Assembly: GCA_937915755.1 (NCBI GenBank)
Contig: CALGGR010000189.1
Coordinates: 1-5,690, forward strand
Reading direction: 5' to 3'
Origin: an uncultured Fretibacterium sp.
GTDB lineage: Bacteria > Synergistota > Synergistia > Synergistales > Aminobacteriaceae
Length of the DNA: 5,690 nt
Shown: positions 5,582 through 5,690 of the stretch, in pieces
Layout of the letters: every line of letters begins with the position of its first letter
How positions within the stretch are numbered: position 1 is the stretch's first letter
The notes under the pieces: model-generated
Databases searched by the model: none
What the model was told of the DNA's origin: nothing
The model's input: only the letters and a program-made list of their open reading frames with translations
Made by a program: the position numbers and the translations under genes

Positions 5582-5662
5582 ATGGCTCTGATGAATACAG
5601 TGCTTGAAATAGTTATGCTATTGATAATACTTAAAATCATACAGGAGATAAATAGAAAATAA
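5582..5662 (+). CDS. Small hydrophobic peptide, putative holin-like type I toxin (26 aa)
   Basis: ATG 5582 to TAA 5660-5662 encodes MALMNTVLEIVMLLIILKII followed by QEINRK. A single strongly hydrophobic helix with a charged C-terminus is the usual form of holin-like or type I toxins of Firmicutes, which insert in the cytoplasmic membrane. Support for a real gene comes from its own consensus promoter, a G-rich Shine-Dalgarno (5562-5568) locked in a hairpin, and a GC-rich hairpin directly after the stop. The SD-ATG spacing (about 13 nt) is long. An alternative start at ATG 5591 would give 23 residues. No antisense promoter is convincing inside the window; the partner RNA may lie beyond the right edge. 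It resembles the family in architecture, but its sequence family is not established here. Confidence 0.6.
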   Translation: MALMNTVLEIVMLLIILKIIQEINRK

Positions 5663-5689
5663 GCCGCCCCATCTCGCAAATAGGGCGGC
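5663..5689 (+). terminator. Hairpin at window edge, probable terminator of the toxin-like mRNA
   Basis: GCCGCCC (5663-5669) pairs perfectly with GGGCGGC (5683-5689) around a 13-nt loop, starting immediately after the stop codon. The expected T run would fall just outside the window. On the other strand, an A/T-rich stretch with TTATTTTCT follows the same stem, so it might act in both directions, as happens with convergent toxin-antisense pairs. Confidence 0.65.
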
Positions 5690-5690
5690 G

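Noticed and set aside
5600..5660. Antisense antitoxin promoter on the minus strand (TATTAT near 5620-5626)
   Set aside because: The only -35 candidate at the right distance matches about half of the consensus. It is not strong enough to annotate, and the antitoxin is more likely to start beyond the window edge.

Overview
The window looks like tailed-phage or prophage DNA from a Firmicute, most likely a gut-type Clostridia. The signs are strong AGGAGG ribosome binding sites at almost every minus-strand gene, compact tail-fibre genes with overlapping or closely spaced ends, an internal fragment of an anaerobic-type cobalamin gene (cbiG), and a holin-like mini-toxin unit. These are judgements from reading; no database search was run.

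Region 1-4147 (minus strand, read right to left) is the distal tail module. Its order is: the C-terminal part of a tail protein ending in nine 28-residue repeats (3188-4147); a tail-collar fibre protein (2563-3174); a fibre protein with an N-terminal beta module and coiled coil (1946-2551); a fibre or structural protein (1117-1896); a 76-residue acidic-tailed small protein (819-1049); and a fibre or receptor-binding protein that runs off the left edge (2-826). The five downstream genes each have a good Shine-Dalgarno sequence and probably form one late operon that builds the host-contacting end of the virion.

Region 4148-4657 is out of place. The minus-strand reading frame of the repeat protein continues upstream, in frame, into about 170 residues of CbiG (cobalt-precorrin-5A hydrolase). 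Both the start and the C-terminal catalytic domain of CbiG are missing. Near 4655 this meets a plus-strand phage-type gene that also lacks its start. Two breakpoints about 500 bp apart, each cutting genes, point to a chimeric contig or a real rearrangement. Any functional story that spans 4140-4660 should wait until the joins are checked.

Region 4656-5690 (plus strand) holds the 3' part of an unrecognised phage-type gene, an overlapping 91-residue gene, a clear Rho-independent terminator, then a self-contained small unit: a consensus extended -10 promoter with 17-bp spacing, a leader of about 90 nt whose Shine-Dalgarno is locked in a hairpin, a 26-residue hydrophobic peptide, and a GC-rich hairpin at the window edge. 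This resembles a type I toxin mRNA. Its antisense antitoxin would probably be encoded beyond the right edge.

The observations most worth following are the 28-residue His/Gln repeat array with its terminal Cys/His cap, the structured mini-toxin mRNA, and the cbiG double junction. There is no gene-free stretch over 300 bases; the longest, 5389-5581, holds the terminator, promoter and leader described above.
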